This document shows, piece after piece, positions 8,261 to 16,611 of a DNA stretch of 31,569 nucleotides. The notes beneath the pieces were generated by a model that made no database searches, was not told the DNA's origin, and saw only the letters and a program-made list of their open reading frames with translations. The position numbers were made by a program, and so were the translations under genes. Origin of the DNA: Nitrospinota bacterium (GTDB lineage: Bacteria; Nitrospinota; Nitrospinia; JACRGO01); contig JACRGO010000165.1 of assembly GCA_016212295.1 (NCBI GenBank), positions 1-31,569 on the forward strand, written 5' to 3'. Numbering within the stretch: position 1 is the first letter of the stretch; every line of letters starts with the position of its first letter.

Positions 8261-8350
8261 CTAAAGTGACCTAAAGTGGCTAAAGTTAAAAACAAAAAAT
8301 TGCTTTTCTGCCACAACTTTAGCTCATTTTAAACTTTAGTAACTTTCAAC
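8261..8350. repeat. CTAAAGT direct and inverted repeat cluster
   Basis: Three tandem units, CTAAAGTGAC, CTAAAGTGG and CTAAAGTT, occupy 8261-8287. They are followed by inverted copies ACTTTAG at 8315-8321 and 8333-8339 and ACTTTC at 8342-8347. The cluster lies 58-147 bases upstream of the hybrid kinase start, so it could be an operator, but it also has the look of a dispersed repeat. Confidence 0.55.
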
Positions 8351-8407
8351 TGGAACTCGGAAAAACTGTGCTAAAAAAAATAACGTTTTGAATTCGCACA
8401 ACAAAGT

Positions 8408-11371
8408 ATGCGAAAAATCTCTGATATGCCGGCTCAAAAAACACCTAAAACAGAAACAAACCTCCGCCTCGGGGAGTACCTCATCCAGAATATCGGGATT
8501 TCCGAGACCGAACTGGCGAAGCTCCTCAACATGCAAAAGTACCTGGATGATAAAATAGGGGAGATCGCCATCCGGGAGGGATATATCACCAAGGGCGTGC
8601 TGGACGAGGTCCTGGAGTTCCAGAAAAAACGCGGCGTGAGCTTTGGAAACGCCGCCATCTTCCTGGGCCATATAAAGGACTCCCAGGTAAAACACCTTCT
8701 GGATGTTCAGGCCCAGGAAAAAAATCGGATCGGCGAACTGCTGGTCCAAAGAAAATTCGTCACCCATGAGAAGCTCCTGGCGCTTCTCCACAAGTTTTAC
8801 TCCGAAAAAAAAGTTTCCTTCCGCATCCTGGCCTTGGTTCCAAAAGCATCGGGCCAGGAAATTCAAGAGGCCCTCAAGCCATATAAATACCAATTCCATT
8901 TCTCAGAGAACAGGGAAGAATTCCTTCCCCTGGCGGAAAAGCATAAACCCCAACTCATCCTCATGGATGAAGATATTGTGAATGCCGCTGAATACGCAAA
9001 AAAAATAAAAAGTTCCACTGCCTTTGGAAAATGCAAACTCTCCGTCTTCTCAAGGAAAAAAGAAAAAATGGAGATGCTGAGCGGCTATGAATGCGGGATC
9101 GACTACATACTCCCGGTCCCCTTCGACACCAAGAACCTGGTAAACATCATCATCGACACGGAAACAGGCTTCAAGGAAAAATCCGGTAAGCGCATCCTGG
9201 TGGTGGACGACAGCCTTTCAGTCCGGCTATCCGTTGCCCAGGAATTAAGGGAAGGAGGATTTCGCGTTATTTTCGCGGAGAACGGAAAGGAAGGCGTTGA
9301 AATCGCCTCCCTGGAAAAACCTGATTTGATTACCATGGATATTAATATGCCTGTGATGGACGGCTACCAGGCATGCCTCAGGCTTAAAAGCGCGGAAGAA
9401 ACAAGGCAAATACCGGTCATCATCCTCACCAGCAACAATACAATGGAGGAAAGAGAGAAGGGATTCGAGGTTGGGGCCGTGGAGTATTTCACAAAGCCCT
9501 TCACCAAGGGACATCTCCAAAGCTACATCAAACACCTCCTGATCGGGAAAAAGGAGATCAGGCCGGAGATAATCCTGGTCGCTGAGGACAGTTTCATAGA
9601 CCGTGGAATTTTCAAGGACATTTTGAATAAATACGGGTTCAGGTTCGAGATCGTGGGAAACGGACAGGAAGTCTTGAATATCCTGGAAACCGGATACAAA
9701 CCCTCAGTGATATTATTGGAATGCAACATGCCGGTCATGGACGGCTTTCAAACCTGCAAAAATCTCAAGGGAAGCGACCGCTACCGCCATATACCCATAA
9801 TCATGCTGTCCGCCGCAAAGGAAAAAGAGGACATTTTAAGGGGCCTCAAGGTGGGAGCGGATGATTATATCCTGAAACCCTTTGACGGGGACGAGTTGGT
9901 GGCGCGGATCATGGCCCACGCGAAAAATTATTTCCTCTTCATTCAATTGCGGGAAAGCGAGGAAAAACAACGGCGCCTGAAGGTGGAGGCCGAATCCGCC
10001 AATAAGGCTAAGTCCATCTTCCTCGCCAATATGAGCCATGAAATCCGCACACCCATGAACGCCATCCTCGGATATGCCCAACTCCTGAAAAGGGAGTCCG
10101 GCTTGAGCAAGAAACAACGGGAAGAAGTAGGCATAATCGAAAAGAGCGGAAACCATCTTCTGGCCCTAATTAACGACATACTGGATATTTCAAAGATCGA
10201 GGCCGGAAGAATGGATTTGAAGCCGCGTGATTTCAGTCTTTCAGGGCTGCTTGCCGACCTGTCCGCCATGTTCCGCATCCGGTGCGAGGGCAAGGGCATT
10301 GAATGGCGAATGGAGGGCATGGAGGACGGCAAGGAAATTCACGCGCATGGCGATGAAGGCAAATTGAGACAGGTGCTGATAAATCTGTTGGGAAACGCCG
10401 TCAAATTCACGGAATCCGGCCATATACTGTTGAAGATAACCAAGAAGAAAAAAAACCTTTTTCTTTTTGAGGTGACAGATACCGGGGCCGGCATCTCCAG
10501 GGAATCTCAAGAGGCCGTCTTTGAACCCTTTCAGCAAGAAGAGGAAGGATACAAGAAAGGCGGCACCGGTCTGGGATTGGCTATTTCCCGCAAGCAGGTG
10601 GAACTAATGGGAGGATCGCTTGAATTGAAATCAGACGTGGGAAGCGGCTCGCGGTTCTTCTTCACCTTGTCTCTTCCCGCCGCGAAGGAAAAGGTCAAAC
10701 CCGCAACGGCCCAGGGCAAAAAGGTGGTTGCCCTTGCGCCGGGATTCAGAGTGAAGGCCCTGGTGGTGGACGATAGCCGGGTAAACCGTGACGTAATATC
10801 CAAAATGCTGCTGGAAATAGGGGTGGAAGTCGAGGAGGCTGAAAACGGCCTGGTTGCCCTGGAAAAAGCCAGAAAAAATGTCCCGGACATAGTGTTCATG
10901 GACTACCGCATGCCGGAGATGGATGGAGTCAAGGCCACCTGGCAAATTAAAAAAGAATTTGGTGACAAGGTCAAGACAGTGATGGTCACCGCCTCGGCCT
11001 TTGACCATGAGCGCGAAATTTTTGAAAAAGCCGGGTCTGACGAAATGCTTTCCAAGCCTTTTCGCGTGGAGGACGCCTTTAGCTGCATGGCGAGGCTCTT
11101 GAAACTTGAATACGTGTATGAGGAGGAAGGCGCCAAGGAAGAAAAGGTTTCCAAGGCAATTGAATGTGATATTTCCAGGCTAAAGCTTCCAGAAGCCCTG
11201 GTTTCCCGCATAATGAAAGACACGGAATTCTATAAGATCACCGACCTCCAGAAATCCCTTGAGGAAATGGAGCGAATAGGGCCGGAGCAGGCCAAGCTGG
11301 CTGAAAGCCTCCGTGACATGGCGAACAGTTATAACATGGACGGCATACTCCGCGTCTTGAAGAAGCCATAG
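8408..11371 (+). CDS. Multi-receiver hybrid histidine kinase with MshEN-like N-terminus
   Basis: Domains of the 987-residue protein in order: MshEN-like half repeats (about 19-135; for example KIGEIAIREGYI and RIGELLVQRKFV), a degenerate receiver (about 138-252, Asp187 region, Lys position lost), a complete receiver (262-378, Asp311, Lys363), a third receiver with Glu438 in place of Asp (386-505, LLECNMPVMDG), HisKA with His544 (MSHEIRTPMNAIL), HATPase_c (N box about 654-667, DTGAGIS 691-697, GTGLGLA 719-725) and a fourth, complete receiver (782-898, Asp832). A helical tail of about 90 residues follows. There are no membrane segments, so this is a cytoplasmic kinase. MshEN domains bind c-di-GMP in MshE, so nucleotide input is possible but inferred. 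ATG 8426 is an alternative start; neither has a clear ribosome site. Confidence 0.95.
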   Translation: MRKISDMPAQKTPKTETNLRLGEYLIQNIGISETELAKLLNMQKYLDDKIGEIAIREGYITKGVLDEVLEFQKKRGVSFGNAAIFLGHIKDSQVKHLLDVQAQEKNRIGELLVQRKFVTHEKLLALLHKFYSEKKVSFRILALVPKASGQEIQEALKPYKYQFHFSENREEFLPLAEKHKPQLILMDEDIVNAAEYAKKIKSSTAFGKCKLSVFSRKKEKMEMLSGYECGIDYILPVPFDTKNLVNIIIDTETGFKEKSGKRILVVDDSLSVRLSVAQELREGGFRVIFAENGKEGVEIASLEKPDLITMDINMPVMDGYQACLRLKSAEETRQIPVIILTSNNTMEEREKGFEVGAVEYFTKPFTKGHLQSYIKHLLIGKKEIRPEIILVAEDSFIDRGIFKDILNKYGFRFEIVGNGQEVLNILETGYKPSVILLECNMPVMDGFQTCKNLKGSDRYRHIPIIMLSAAKEKEDILRGLKVGADDYILKPFDGDELVARIMAHAKNYFLFIQLRESEEKQRRLKVEAESANKAKSIFLANMSHEIRTPMNAILGYAQLLKRESGLSKKQREEVGIIEKSGNHLLALINDILDISKIEAGRMDLKPRDFSLSGLLADLSAMFRIRCEGKGIEWRMEGMEDGKEIHAHGDEGKLRQVLINLLGNAVKFTESGHILLKITKKKKNLFLFEVTDTGAGISRESQEAVFEPFQQEEEGYKKGGTGLGLAISRKQVELMGGSLELKSDVGSGSRFFFTLSLPAAKEKVKPATAQGKKVVALAPGFRVKALVVDDSRVNRDVISKMLLEIGVEVEEAENGLVALEKARKNVPDIVFMDYRMPEMDGVKATWQIKKEFGDKVKTVMVTASAFDHEREIFEKAGSDEMLSKPFRVEDAFSCMARLLKLEYVYEEEGAKEEKVSKAIECDISRLKLPEALVSRIMKDTEFYKITDLQKSLEEMERIGPEQAKLAESLRDMANSYNMDGILRVLKKP

Positions 11372-11398
11372 CCGAAAATATCAGCCGGTCTCCAGGGG

Positions 11399-11478
11399 CC
11401 GGTTTCCAGTCTCCGGCAATCATCAATTGTCCAACGGCCAGTTGATTGACTTCACTGGAAACCGACAACCGGAAACTG
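11399..11478. repeat. CCGGTTTCCAGT-type repeat, copy 1
   Basis: CGGTTTCCAGT (11400-11410) is the inverse of ACTGGAAACCG (11454-11464). The right part, from GGCCAGTTGATTGACTTCAC onward (11436-11478), is a direct relative of 12258-12308. It lies just beyond the stop of the TIG-domain gene and might serve as a bidirectional transcript end. Confidence 0.65.
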
Positions 11479-11491
11479 ATTTCTTCAACTG

Positions 11492-12112
11492 CTACTCAAC
11501 CGTAAAAGTATCCTTGCTTGTGTCGGAGCCTTCATTTGTGGCCACTTCGATCTTTCCAGTAGCCGCTCCATTCGGGACCTCAACCGTGATCTCCGTCCCG
11601 TCTTCCTTTACTCCCACGACGTTTGCTTTCTTGCCGCCGATTTTAACCGTGTTGCCAGCCAACGTCGGGTCGAAATTTTGGCCCTTGATGATGACAAACG
11701 TCCCAGGCTTACCTTTTTTGGGTTTAAATTTCGTTATCTTCGGCTTTCCCTTTTTAACGTCAACCGTGATAGGGTCAAGATATCCCGTCCCGTAGGCAGC
11801 GCAACTCCATCCGATGTTGACAATGGCCTTGCCCGCCTTCTTGCCTTCAATAGTGAAGGATTTTGGTTCCGCTCCTATGGTCTGGCTCGCCGGGGTCACA
11901 GTGGCGACGCTTGTATCGGTGGATGAAGCGGTCACTTCTCCAACGCAGGAACTGGAGCATCGAACAGAAGCATGAGCCTTCCTTCCCTTGGGAATTTTTA
12001 TTGTGTTATTAGTCCATTCCTTTAAACAAGCCTCCGCATGAGAGATAAGCAGTGAAACAAAAAAAACAATAAGAATCGCGGCCCATACCGATTTTTTTGA
12101 TTTGCTGTGCAT
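11492..12112 (-). CDS. Exported Ig-like / IPT-TIG domain protein
   Basis: The 206-residue protein has a signal peptide (KKSVWAAILIVFFVSLLISH, cleavage near AEA). An Ig-like region follows (about 30-125) with Cys residues in VRCSSSCVG and in GWSCAAYG, and with GKAIVNI typical of bacterial Ig-like domains. The C-terminus is an IPT/TIG domain (about 128-206): KPKITKFKPKKGKPGTFVII, GQNFDPTLAGNTVKIGG, then VEVPNGAATGKIEV. Both folds are extracellular beta-sandwiches used in binding or adhesion. The start at 12112 follows AGGAGACAAAAA; the longer frame to 12160 has no such site. It lies downstream of the 843-residue exported protein on the same strand, so co-function is possible. The gene is flanked on both sides by related repeats. 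Confidence 0.85.
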   Translation of the reverse strand: MHSKSKKSVWAAILIVFFVSLLISHAEACLKEWTNNTIKIPKGRKAHASVRCSSSCVGEVTASSTDTSVATVTPASQTIGAEPKSFTIEGKKAGKAIVNIGWSCAAYGTGYLDPITVDVKKGKPKITKFKPKKGKPGTFVIIKGQNFDPTLAGNTVKIGGKKANVVGVKEDGTEITVEVPNGAATGKIEVATNEGSDTSKDTFTVE

Positions 12113-12257
12113 TTTTTGTCTCCTGAAAATAAAGGAAAATTGGATAAACATTTTTTTCAAGACAGGTACTAATACAGTTCCCTCCTTTCCCTTGAAGCGT
12201 TTGTTTGACAGGAATTTGTTTTTGGGGAGTTTATGAATATATTGTCAATCGTCAACT

Positions 12258-12308
12258 GGCCAGTGACAAGTTGACTGGCTTCACTGAAAACCGGCAACCG
12301 GGAACCGG
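12258..12308. repeat. CCGGTTTCCAGT-type repeat, copy 2
   Basis: TTGACTGGCTTCACTGAAAA followed by CCGGCAACCGGGAACCGG matches the right part of the repeat at 11436-11478 in the same orientation. Within it GTCAACTGGCCAGT and CAAGTTGAC form a local dyad. The two copies bracket the TIG-domain gene. Confidence 0.65.
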
Positions 12309-12321
12309 CGCCACAACTGTT

Positions 12322-14853
12322 TCATTGCGACCTCCGGTTGACGTAGGCTGCGTCAAAATATTTCTTCTTTTTTCCTTTGCCGAAGTATTCCATAAAACCG
12401 TTCCAGAAGGTGGAAGGCGGCTCTATTTCCACAAGACAGTGGCCCGGGCGCGATTCAATGGCTGCGTCCTTATGCAGTGTGCAGGTATAGCCTTCAAACG
12501 CGGTGGTGGGCAATGAGTGTCTGGTGATTTGCGCCGCGCGGGGGACCGCGCAGCTAAAGCTCCCTATGTTGCCGTCCACTATGGTTTGGTCGCCCTCCGC
12601 CGGGACGCTTTGGGCCTTCTCGAGGACCCTCAAACACTGGTCGGCAAGAATGAGATTCAAAACAACGTTCAGGTCCCTGTCTATACTTTCCGCTATTGGC
12701 TTCGTCAAGGCATACCCGAAGAGCGCGGCAAACACCGCTGGATTATCTTTCGCCGCATCCATGAAAAACTTCTCCGCCAGGGTCTCCACATACCGGGCCA
12801 CGACCTCGTACTGGTCAGCCGGAGTTCCCCCATTGTAAATAGTCTCCGCGATGACGATTATTCCCCGGCCTATCTCCCCGAAGGCCCCGGCTGCAGCCTT
12901 TCCATATCGCGTTTTTCCATAAGATTTTAAAAGCGTCTTGGCGAGGTTCTCGGCTTCCTTTCCTATTTCCCGCGACGGCTTCTTGACCTTGAATCCTTTC
13001 TTTACAAGCTGGCGCATCTTCAGCGCTTCCGAGGCCAGGTCCTTCGCCTCTCCACCGAACTGGGTATTGAGTATCGCCTTAATCAAGAGATCAAGGGTTT
13101 TGTCGGTTTTCGGGGAATTTTCCTTCAACTCGCCATTGAGAAAAGACAGCAGCCCGTCTATTCCTTCCACAAACTCCCCTGGCTTAAGGCCCTTGGAGCT
13201 TGCATACTGCTTGAGCCCATCCTTAAGGCCTTCAAGCCCGCTGCACCTGGCCTCGTTCACATAATTGGCTTTTTCATAATCCGGCCGTTGGGATTCCTCG
13301 CCAGTTAATGAAGAACGGGAAAGCTTGGCCGTGGTAAGAGATCGGAGCTCAGCGTTAAGGGCTTTAATTATGGCGCGAAGTTCCTTGGCCCGCTCGGCTG
13401 ATAATTGAGGCGAGGCCAACGCGGAATTGGCGCTGGCAATCGACTTTCTTACGGCCGTGACAATGCCGGCGTCAATGCTATCCATTTCGCCGCCGTTTAA
13501 TTTGGTCTCTGGAATTTCAACCGGGTCCGCGCTGCATGTGGGAGTCCGGTCCTCCGCTATCGCAAGGGCGTATTCAGTCCCGTCTTCAAAATCAAATTGA
13601 GCGGCGAACGCGACCCTGCCGTCAAAATTCTGCGGCGTGGAAAGGGGAAATTTGTTGAATGAACGCGCCACAAGGGACGCGTTTTTGTCCTTGTATTTGG
13701 CAAGCTGTCCCCCCTTGAACAGCAAGGCGGGCGTCGCTTCAGTGGAAAACACATATATGAAAGGCTTGGCGCCCGCGGTGTCGTGGTCAAGGACCTCCAC
13801 CGCATGAGCTGAATCCGAAACTCCAAAAGGATATGACAGCGGACCTGCAAGCGGGACTTCAATCCTGGCAAAGGACGCCCCGTCGAACGTATATGCGGCG
13901 GTGGCACCGTTATTGTAATCGCGTGTGAAGATAAATAATTTGCCGAACCCGACCGCGAAATAGTCTATATTGTCAAATGTTGGAAATTCAAATTTGGGAT
14001 AAAAAGTCTCATATTGCCCTACTATTGTGCGCCCGATATAATAGGTCGAATCTCCTCCAGGGGTCAATGTAAGCGGCAGATAGATACCTCCACCTCCGCC
14101 GCCATTATAGATTTGTCCGTCTTCTCCGCCATACTGGATGTCAGGATAACTTTCCAAGTTGCCAATAAACGACGGGGTACCGTTCTCAAGTTTAAGTATC
14201 CTGTATATCGTGTACGCAACTGAATCTGGGGTAGTCTTAAAGTCGACATCCGCTATGATATAAGGAATCCCGCCGGCCACCGCCAATTGGTCAAGGTGCA
14301 TGCCTGTGACAACCACCGGCGGATAGGTCGAATCGGGATAAGGCAGCTCATGGCCGCAGAAACTGGAGAAAACCTCGGCCTGCTTCCCCCTCGCCGCGCG
14401 ATACAGCGAACATTTGTCATCGCCGCCATAGTACACATCACCGCTGTCGGTGATGTCCCATTTCTTTGGAACGATCAATGTCTTATAGCCTTGCCATTTC
14501 GGAGCGCCGGACCATGAAGCAATAAGTTTGAAGTTAGGGGTGGTTTTGGGATCGTAGCGCACGAGGGCCGTGGTATCTGGTCCAAGCGATTCTAGCGCGG
14601 TGGTAAAAGCTATAACTCCGTCATAGGCCATTTTGACTTCCCAAAAGGGATTAATAAGTTTGTTGCCGCCGCTGATGATCTTACCCAGGCCTGGTATGTT
14701 TTCGTTTTTCCTGGCAAGGACTGTAAGCCCGTACGGCGCCTCTTCGGCAAGAGCGGGAATGGGCGACAAGGCGGACACGCAAAACACAAAAATAAGAGAG
14801 TAAATCAGTGTACCCCAGCGCCGCGAGGAATTTTTTAAATTGCTCTTTTCCAT
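12322..14853 (-). CDS. Large exported protein, beta-rich N-half and helical C-half
   Basis: The 843-residue protein starts with a signal peptide (SLIFVFCVSALSPIPALA, cleavage after ALA). Residues about 40-440 are beta-rich and hold repeated motifs of the ITDSGDVYYGG, YFAVGFGKLFIF and FDGRVAFAAQF kind, which suggests a beta-propeller. Residues about 460-760 are mostly helical and charged. The last 110 residues carry four Cys (DQCLRV, SFSCAV, YTCTLH, GHCLVE) and may form a disulphide-bonded domain. AAGGAGG lies directly upstream of the ATG, so translation should be strong. It is divergent from a LuxR-type regulator. I do not recognise the full-length family; a cell-surface or periplasmic role is inferred. 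Confidence 0.85.
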   Translation of the reverse strand: MEKSNLKNSSRRWGTLIYSLIFVFCVSALSPIPALAEEAPYGLTVLARKNENIPGLGKIISGGNKLINPFWEVKMAYDGVIAFTTALESLGPDTTALVRYDPKTTPNFKLIASWSGAPKWQGYKTLIVPKKWDITDSGDVYYGGDDKCSLYRAARGKQAEVFSSFCGHELPYPDSTYPPVVVTGMHLDQLAVAGGIPYIIADVDFKTTPDSVAYTIYRILKLENGTPSFIGNLESYPDIQYGGEDGQIYNGGGGGGIYLPLTLTPGGDSTYYIGRTIVGQYETFYPKFEFPTFDNIDYFAVGFGKLFIFTRDYNNGATAAYTFDGASFARIEVPLAGPLSYPFGVSDSAHAVEVLDHDTAGAKPFIYVFSTEATPALLFKGGQLAKYKDKNASLVARSFNKFPLSTPQNFDGRVAFAAQFDFEDGTEYALAIAEDRTPTCSADPVEIPETKLNGGEMDSIDAGIVTAVRKSIASANSALASPQLSAERAKELRAIIKALNAELRSLTTAKLSRSSLTGEESQRPDYEKANYVNEARCSGLEGLKDGLKQYASSKGLKPGEFVEGIDGLLSFLNGELKENSPKTDKTLDLLIKAILNTQFGGEAKDLASEALKMRQLVKKGFKVKKPSREIGKEAENLAKTLLKSYGKTRYGKAAAGAFGEIGRGIIVIAETIYNGGTPADQYEVVARYVETLAEKFFMDAAKDNPAVFAALFGYALTKPIAESIDRDLNVVLNLILADQCLRVLEKAQSVPAEGDQTIVDGNIGSFSCAVPRAAQITRHSLPTTAFEGYTCTLHKDAAIESRPGHCLVEIEPPSTFWNGFMEYFGKGKKKKYFDAAYVNRRSQ

Positions 14854-14938
14854 TTTTTCCTCCTTCTTTCCCGGTTCCCGCCGGATAGGGTGGACGTTAT
14901 GGCCTGAGATTCATTTAGATACTTGCACTGAATATCCG

Positions 14939-14957
14939 AGAATTCATCTCTCACAAT
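14939..14957 (+). repeat. 19-bp direct repeat, left copy
   Basis: AGAATTCATCTCTCACAAT is repeated without mismatch at 16327-16345, so the two copies bracket the LuxR-type gene. It lies in the 313-base gap 14854-15166, together with the CGCGGAT inverted repeat. Confidence 0.85.
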
Positions 14958-14972
14958 TTTAAAAAAGATATA

Positions 14973-15067
14973 GAACGCGGATGACGCGGATGAGACGTAT
15001 CTACACGGATTTAAAAAAACAATTTTTTATCCGCGTAAATCCGTTTTTATCCGTGTCATCCGCGTTC
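14973..15067. repeat. CGCGGAT-type inverted repeat, copy 1
   Basis: GAACGCGGATGACGCGGATG (from 14973) on the left matches, inverted, TTATCCGTGTCATCCGCGTTC-like sequence on the right (arms about 40 nt, ending 15067). The same family occurs at 28128-28222. It lies between the divergent exported-protein and LuxR genes, so it would be in the transcript leader or promoter region of one or both. Confidence 0.85.
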
Positions 15068-15166
15068 CATTAAAATTTAAAATATTTTTTGCTATATTTT
15101 TATATAAGAAATTTGATAAAGTGTCAATACGCATTTTTGCGTATATGAGGGAGGTTATCCTTAATT

Positions 15167-16306
15167 ATGAAGAGGCTTCCGCCACTGGACGTCAAACTAT
15201 TGATGGGAGTTGTCAGGGATATTTATTCCTGTTTAAACCGCGAAACCCTCCCTCGCCATCTCCTCGCCGCCATTTCCAGGGCCGTACCCTCTCTCCACCT
15301 TACCTATGATGAAATCCACCCCAGGGAACACAAGGTCGTCCATACCGCAATGCCGGCCAGCGCCCCTTCGGAAGCCTTGGAGGTGTTTCAAAAATACATG
15401 CATGAGCATCCTTTCCTCAACCTTTTCTATCCCAGGGATATGGAAGTTCATCCATTTGCAAGCCATATAAAAAAATCAGCTAAGCGCCATATCCCTATTC
15501 ATTCCCCGGAAGGCAGGGCGGTGAAGTTTTCCGATGTCCTTACAACAAAGCAATTCCACCGTCTTGGACTGTACAACGAATTCTACAGGCCGTTGGATAT
15601 CGAATATCAGATGCTCCTCCCTGTCATACAAGACCGTTCCATTGCCTCCGGCATCACATTCAACCGGGACAGGCGCGATTTCACCGAGCGGGAAAGACTC
15701 ATTTTGAATCTGCTTGCTCCTCACATCATTCAGGCATTTCAGAATGCCGAGGCGGTCTTTGACGCCAGGATGAAGGCAGAGAAGGTTGATTGCGGGTTGA
15801 TCGTCCTTGCCCTTGATGGACAGATCATATTCCGGACCGAGAAGGCGCTCTCTTTATTGATGAAATACTTTAAACCTCGCTCCCATGATTCCAATAAGTT
15901 GCCGGATGAGCTTAACAGATGGGCCAGATGGCGGAAATCACTTCTTGCGAAGGAAAATGACGTCCCCTTGCCTTCAGGGCCTTATGTGGTGGAGAACGAG
16001 GAAGGACTTCTTATTATACGATTCATGGACAGCAATAGAGGGGAAGGGGACATGCTTTTGATTGAGGAAAAACAAAAAAACCCCGCTGCCATGCGCCTTC
16101 AATCCCTTGGTCTTACTCCAAGGGAGGCAGAGGCGCTGTACTGGATTTCCCAGGGAAAGACATATTCCGAGGCCGCCGCGATTCTTAACATAAGCCCCCG
16201 CACCATCCATAAACACCTTGAGAAAATATACGGCAAGCTTGAAGTGGAAAACAGGACCTCCGCGTCAATCAAGGCTTTCAGAGTCCTTGGCGTTTCGACC
16301 CAATAG
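15167..16306 (+). CDS. LuxR-type transcriptional regulator
   Basis: The 379-residue protein has a C-terminal LuxR/FixJ helix-turn-helix (about 315-375): LGLTPREAEALYWISQGKTY, AAILNISPRTIHKHLEKIYG, then KLEVENRTSA. The N-terminal 200 residues resemble the GAF-like sensory part of LuxR-family regulators, with FTERERLILNLLAPHIIQAF closing the domain. No receiver Asp motif and no membrane helix are seen, so a soluble ligand or protein signal is likely. GGAGG lies about 12 bases before the ATG, a slightly long spacing. It is divergent from the large exported protein and is a natural candidate to regulate it or itself. The gene is bracketed by perfect 19-bp direct repeats. Confidence 0.9.
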   Translation: MKRLPPLDVKLLMGVVRDIYSCLNRETLPRHLLAAISRAVPSLHLTYDEIHPREHKVVHTAMPASAPSEALEVFQKYMHEHPFLNLFYPRDMEVHPFASHIKKSAKRHIPIHSPEGRAVKFSDVLTTKQFHRLGLYNEFYRPLDIEYQMLLPVIQDRSIASGITFNRDRRDFTERERLILNLLAPHIIQAFQNAEAVFDARMKAEKVDCGLIVLALDGQIIFRTEKALSLLMKYFKPRSHDSNKLPDELNRWARWRKSLLAKENDVPLPSGPYVVENEEGLLIIRFMDSNRGEGDMLLIEEKQKNPAAMRLQSLGLTPREAEALYWISQGKTYSEAAAILNISPRTIHKHLEKIYGKLEVENRTSASIKAFRVLGVSTQ

Positions 16307-16326
16307 ATTCTTACACGTTAATTCCA

Positions 16327-16345
16327 AGAATTCATCTCTCACAAT
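16327..16345 (+). repeat. 19-bp direct repeat, right copy
   Basis: AGAATTCATCTCTCACAAT is identical to 14939-14957 and in the same orientation. It begins 21 bases after the LuxR stop codon. Like the left copy it is followed, after about 15 bases, by an inverted-repeat element. Confidence 0.85.
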
Positions 16346-16360
16346 AAAAAGAAAAGGAAT

Positions 16361-16432
16361 TTAACCAGGCACAAAGATCACAAAGTTTTTTCTCCGTGTC
16401 CTTTGTGAATTTTTTGTGTCCTTTGTGGTTAA
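16361..16432. repeat. CTTTGTGG-type inverted repeat
   Basis: TTAACCAGGCACAAAGATCA and the right part CCTTTGTGGTTAA form an imperfect inverted repeat with internal copies of CTTTGTG. Half copies are seen at about 26061-26096 and 28880-28922. Bases about 16440-16470 resemble the GC tail of the main repeat family (GGTTGTGGCTATGCCGCGCC). The 304-base gap 16307-16610 otherwise holds the group II intron fragment. Confidence 0.75.
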
Positions 16433-16540
16433 TTCTTGTTTTTGGTTGTGGTTGTGGCTATGCCGCGCCATGTTACGAATCAGAAACGAGTTATTCTCAA
16501 TTCAAGGCTCGGCCCCATTTTTGCCATTTTTGTTCGTTAT

Positions 16541-16611
16541 GAACCGCCCTGCGCGGACCCGCATGCAGGATGGTGCGGGGGCTGGGGGCTAAACACCCTC
16601 GGCTACCCGAT
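16541..16611 (+). mobile_element. Group II intron 3' fragment (domains V and VI), IIC-attC type
   Basis: Domain V: ACCGCCCTGC (16543-16552) pairs with GCAGGATGGT (16565-16574), enclosing the apical hairpin GCG GACC CGC and the characteristic two-base bulge AT (16563-16564). Domain VI: GGGGGCTGGGGG pairs with CCCTCGGCT-A-CCC, leaving A16605 bulged seven bases from the 3' end, the position of a branch-point adenosine. The element ends ...ACCCGAT, an AY terminus, at 16611, followed by TAGGTGGC. This is the TTGT/TAGG-type attC boundary used by group IIC-attC introns, and in the expected orientation (opposite to the cassette gene). No reverse transcriptase or domains I-IV are present; the left limit lies somewhere in 16471-16540. 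It is a 5'-truncated remnant. Confidence 0.75.
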
